The notes beneath the pieces were generated by a model, which ran no database searches, was not told the origin of the DNA, and saw only the letters and a list, made by a program, of their open reading frames with translations. A DNA stretch of 64,000 nt from Muricea muricata. Taxonomy: Eukaryota > Cnidaria > Anthozoa > Malacalcyonacea > Plexauridae. The translations under genes and the position numbers were made by a program. Each line of letters opens with the position of its first letter. Positions within the stretch are counted from its first letter, which is position 1. Positions 63,583-64,000 of the stretch are shown in pieces. The stretch is from NCBI GenBank assembly GCA_963855995.1, contig OY979716.1, positions 89,119,042-89,183,041 on the forward strand, read 5' to 3'.

Positions 63583-64000
63583 CATATTGTCTATAAATGT
63601 CTCCAAGGAATCGCTCCCGCTTATTTAGTAAATAGGTTAATTAAGCAAGGTTAGCGAAAATTCATGATTCTGAGTCGGGCCAAAAACATATTTATGCCCG
63701 CGAACGTCAACTCTATTGTTATATTAACTTACGTTGCCCTCCCTACACTAGAGAAACTGAGAGTGGGAAAACATTTATGTCTACTGCTAGTAAATTATGG
63801 ATTTCTTTACCAGTACATATTAGGAGAAGTCCTAACTTGATATCTTTTAAAAGAGAACTTTTTAATTTTAATCACCAAAAAAGCCAATATATAGGCCTTG
63901 ACCATTTCAGTTTTTCTTAATTATTGCATGAATGTATTTTACATACTGTATGTAATAGTTTTTCCATTTTTAAATTCTATCTGGTACATATCTAATATTT
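63583..64000 (+). mobile_element. LINE C-terminus and 3' UTR (copy B, runs off the window)
   Basis: YKCLQGIAPAYLVNRL, then KTFMSTASKLWISLPVHIRR and SPNLISFKRELFN, stop, and the 3' UTR. Same LINE as 38760-40726 but with a different internal deletion and without the foldback, giving its empty site at 63917-63920. Confidence 0.75.

Larger units (their letters stand above)
53172..64000. repeat. Segmental duplication, copy B (runs off the window)
   Basis: Direct repeat of 27607-40625. B-only insertions include the Crypton-related MITE region (about 55793-56650) and a small MITE (59578-59692). B lacks the A-only foldback (39189-40516), the nested 427-bp MITE and about 300 bp of LINE tail. The right end of the duplication is not reached. 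Confidence 0.9.

Overview
The window looks like a repeat-rich, AT-rich invertebrate genome segment, most probably from an anthozoan cnidarian (coral or sea anemone). This rests on split genes with consensus splice sites, intronless GILT genes, secreted PAN/EGF/fibrinogen-like genes of a type common in corals and anemones, and a mix of DIRS, Crypton-like, Ty3/Gypsy-like and LINE retroelements with many foldback and MITE elements. The species cannot be named from the sequence. There is no sign of operons, phage, plasmid or CRISPR.

Region by region. (1) 1-8.4 kb: an SPT2 (SPTY2D1-like) histone-chaperone gene on the minus strand, reassembled here from three exons (8309-8391, 5081-5183, 2098-3055). 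Its last exon is outside the window or not recognised. Its introns are packed with inverted-repeat elements and a 100-bp tandem repeat. (2) 13.2-17.2 kb: two intronless paralogous GILT thiol reductase genes in tandem on the minus strand. (3) 17.3-24.3 kb: a decayed DIRS retrotransposon (gag, RT, RNase H, methyltransferase-like domain, tyrosine recombinase) with inverted termini. A Crypton-like element carrying its own tyrosine recombinase is inserted in its pol gene, so two different tyrosine-recombinase elements are nested. (4) 24.3-27.6 kb: no recognisable gene; one SINE-like repeat and a 15-G run.

(5) 27.6-40.6 kb (copy A) and 53.2 kb to the window end (copy B): a large direct segmental duplication. 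Each copy holds, on the minus strand, a PAN-domain exon (about 37 kb / 63 kb) and, 7 kb downstream, an EGF plus fibrinogen-like terminal exon (28.7-29.5 kb / 54.3-55.1 kb), probably two ends of one secreted-protein gene. The interval between them holds a dead Ty3/Gypsy-like element and a large TTAA-flanked foldback. Lesions shared by both copies predate the duplication. Insertions present in one copy only postdate it, and the other copy supplies the empty site.

(6) 40.7-53.2 kb, between the copies: a foldback made of inverted minisatellites, two degraded LINEs, two hAT-type MITEs with perfect 8-bp target duplications, a 1.58-kb Tc1/mariner-like foldback flanked by TA, fragments of a host-type or transposon-type gene with a helix-turn-helix, and a pair of tRNA-like SINE modules between which a 40-bp segment is inverted.

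Functionally, the supported host genes are SPT2 (chromatin), two GILTs (lysosomal disulfide reduction) and two PAN/EGF/fibrinogen-like secreted proteins (extracellular recognition or adhesion). Most of the remaining DNA is transposon-derived. Splice joins, element superfamily assignments and boundaries were made by eye.
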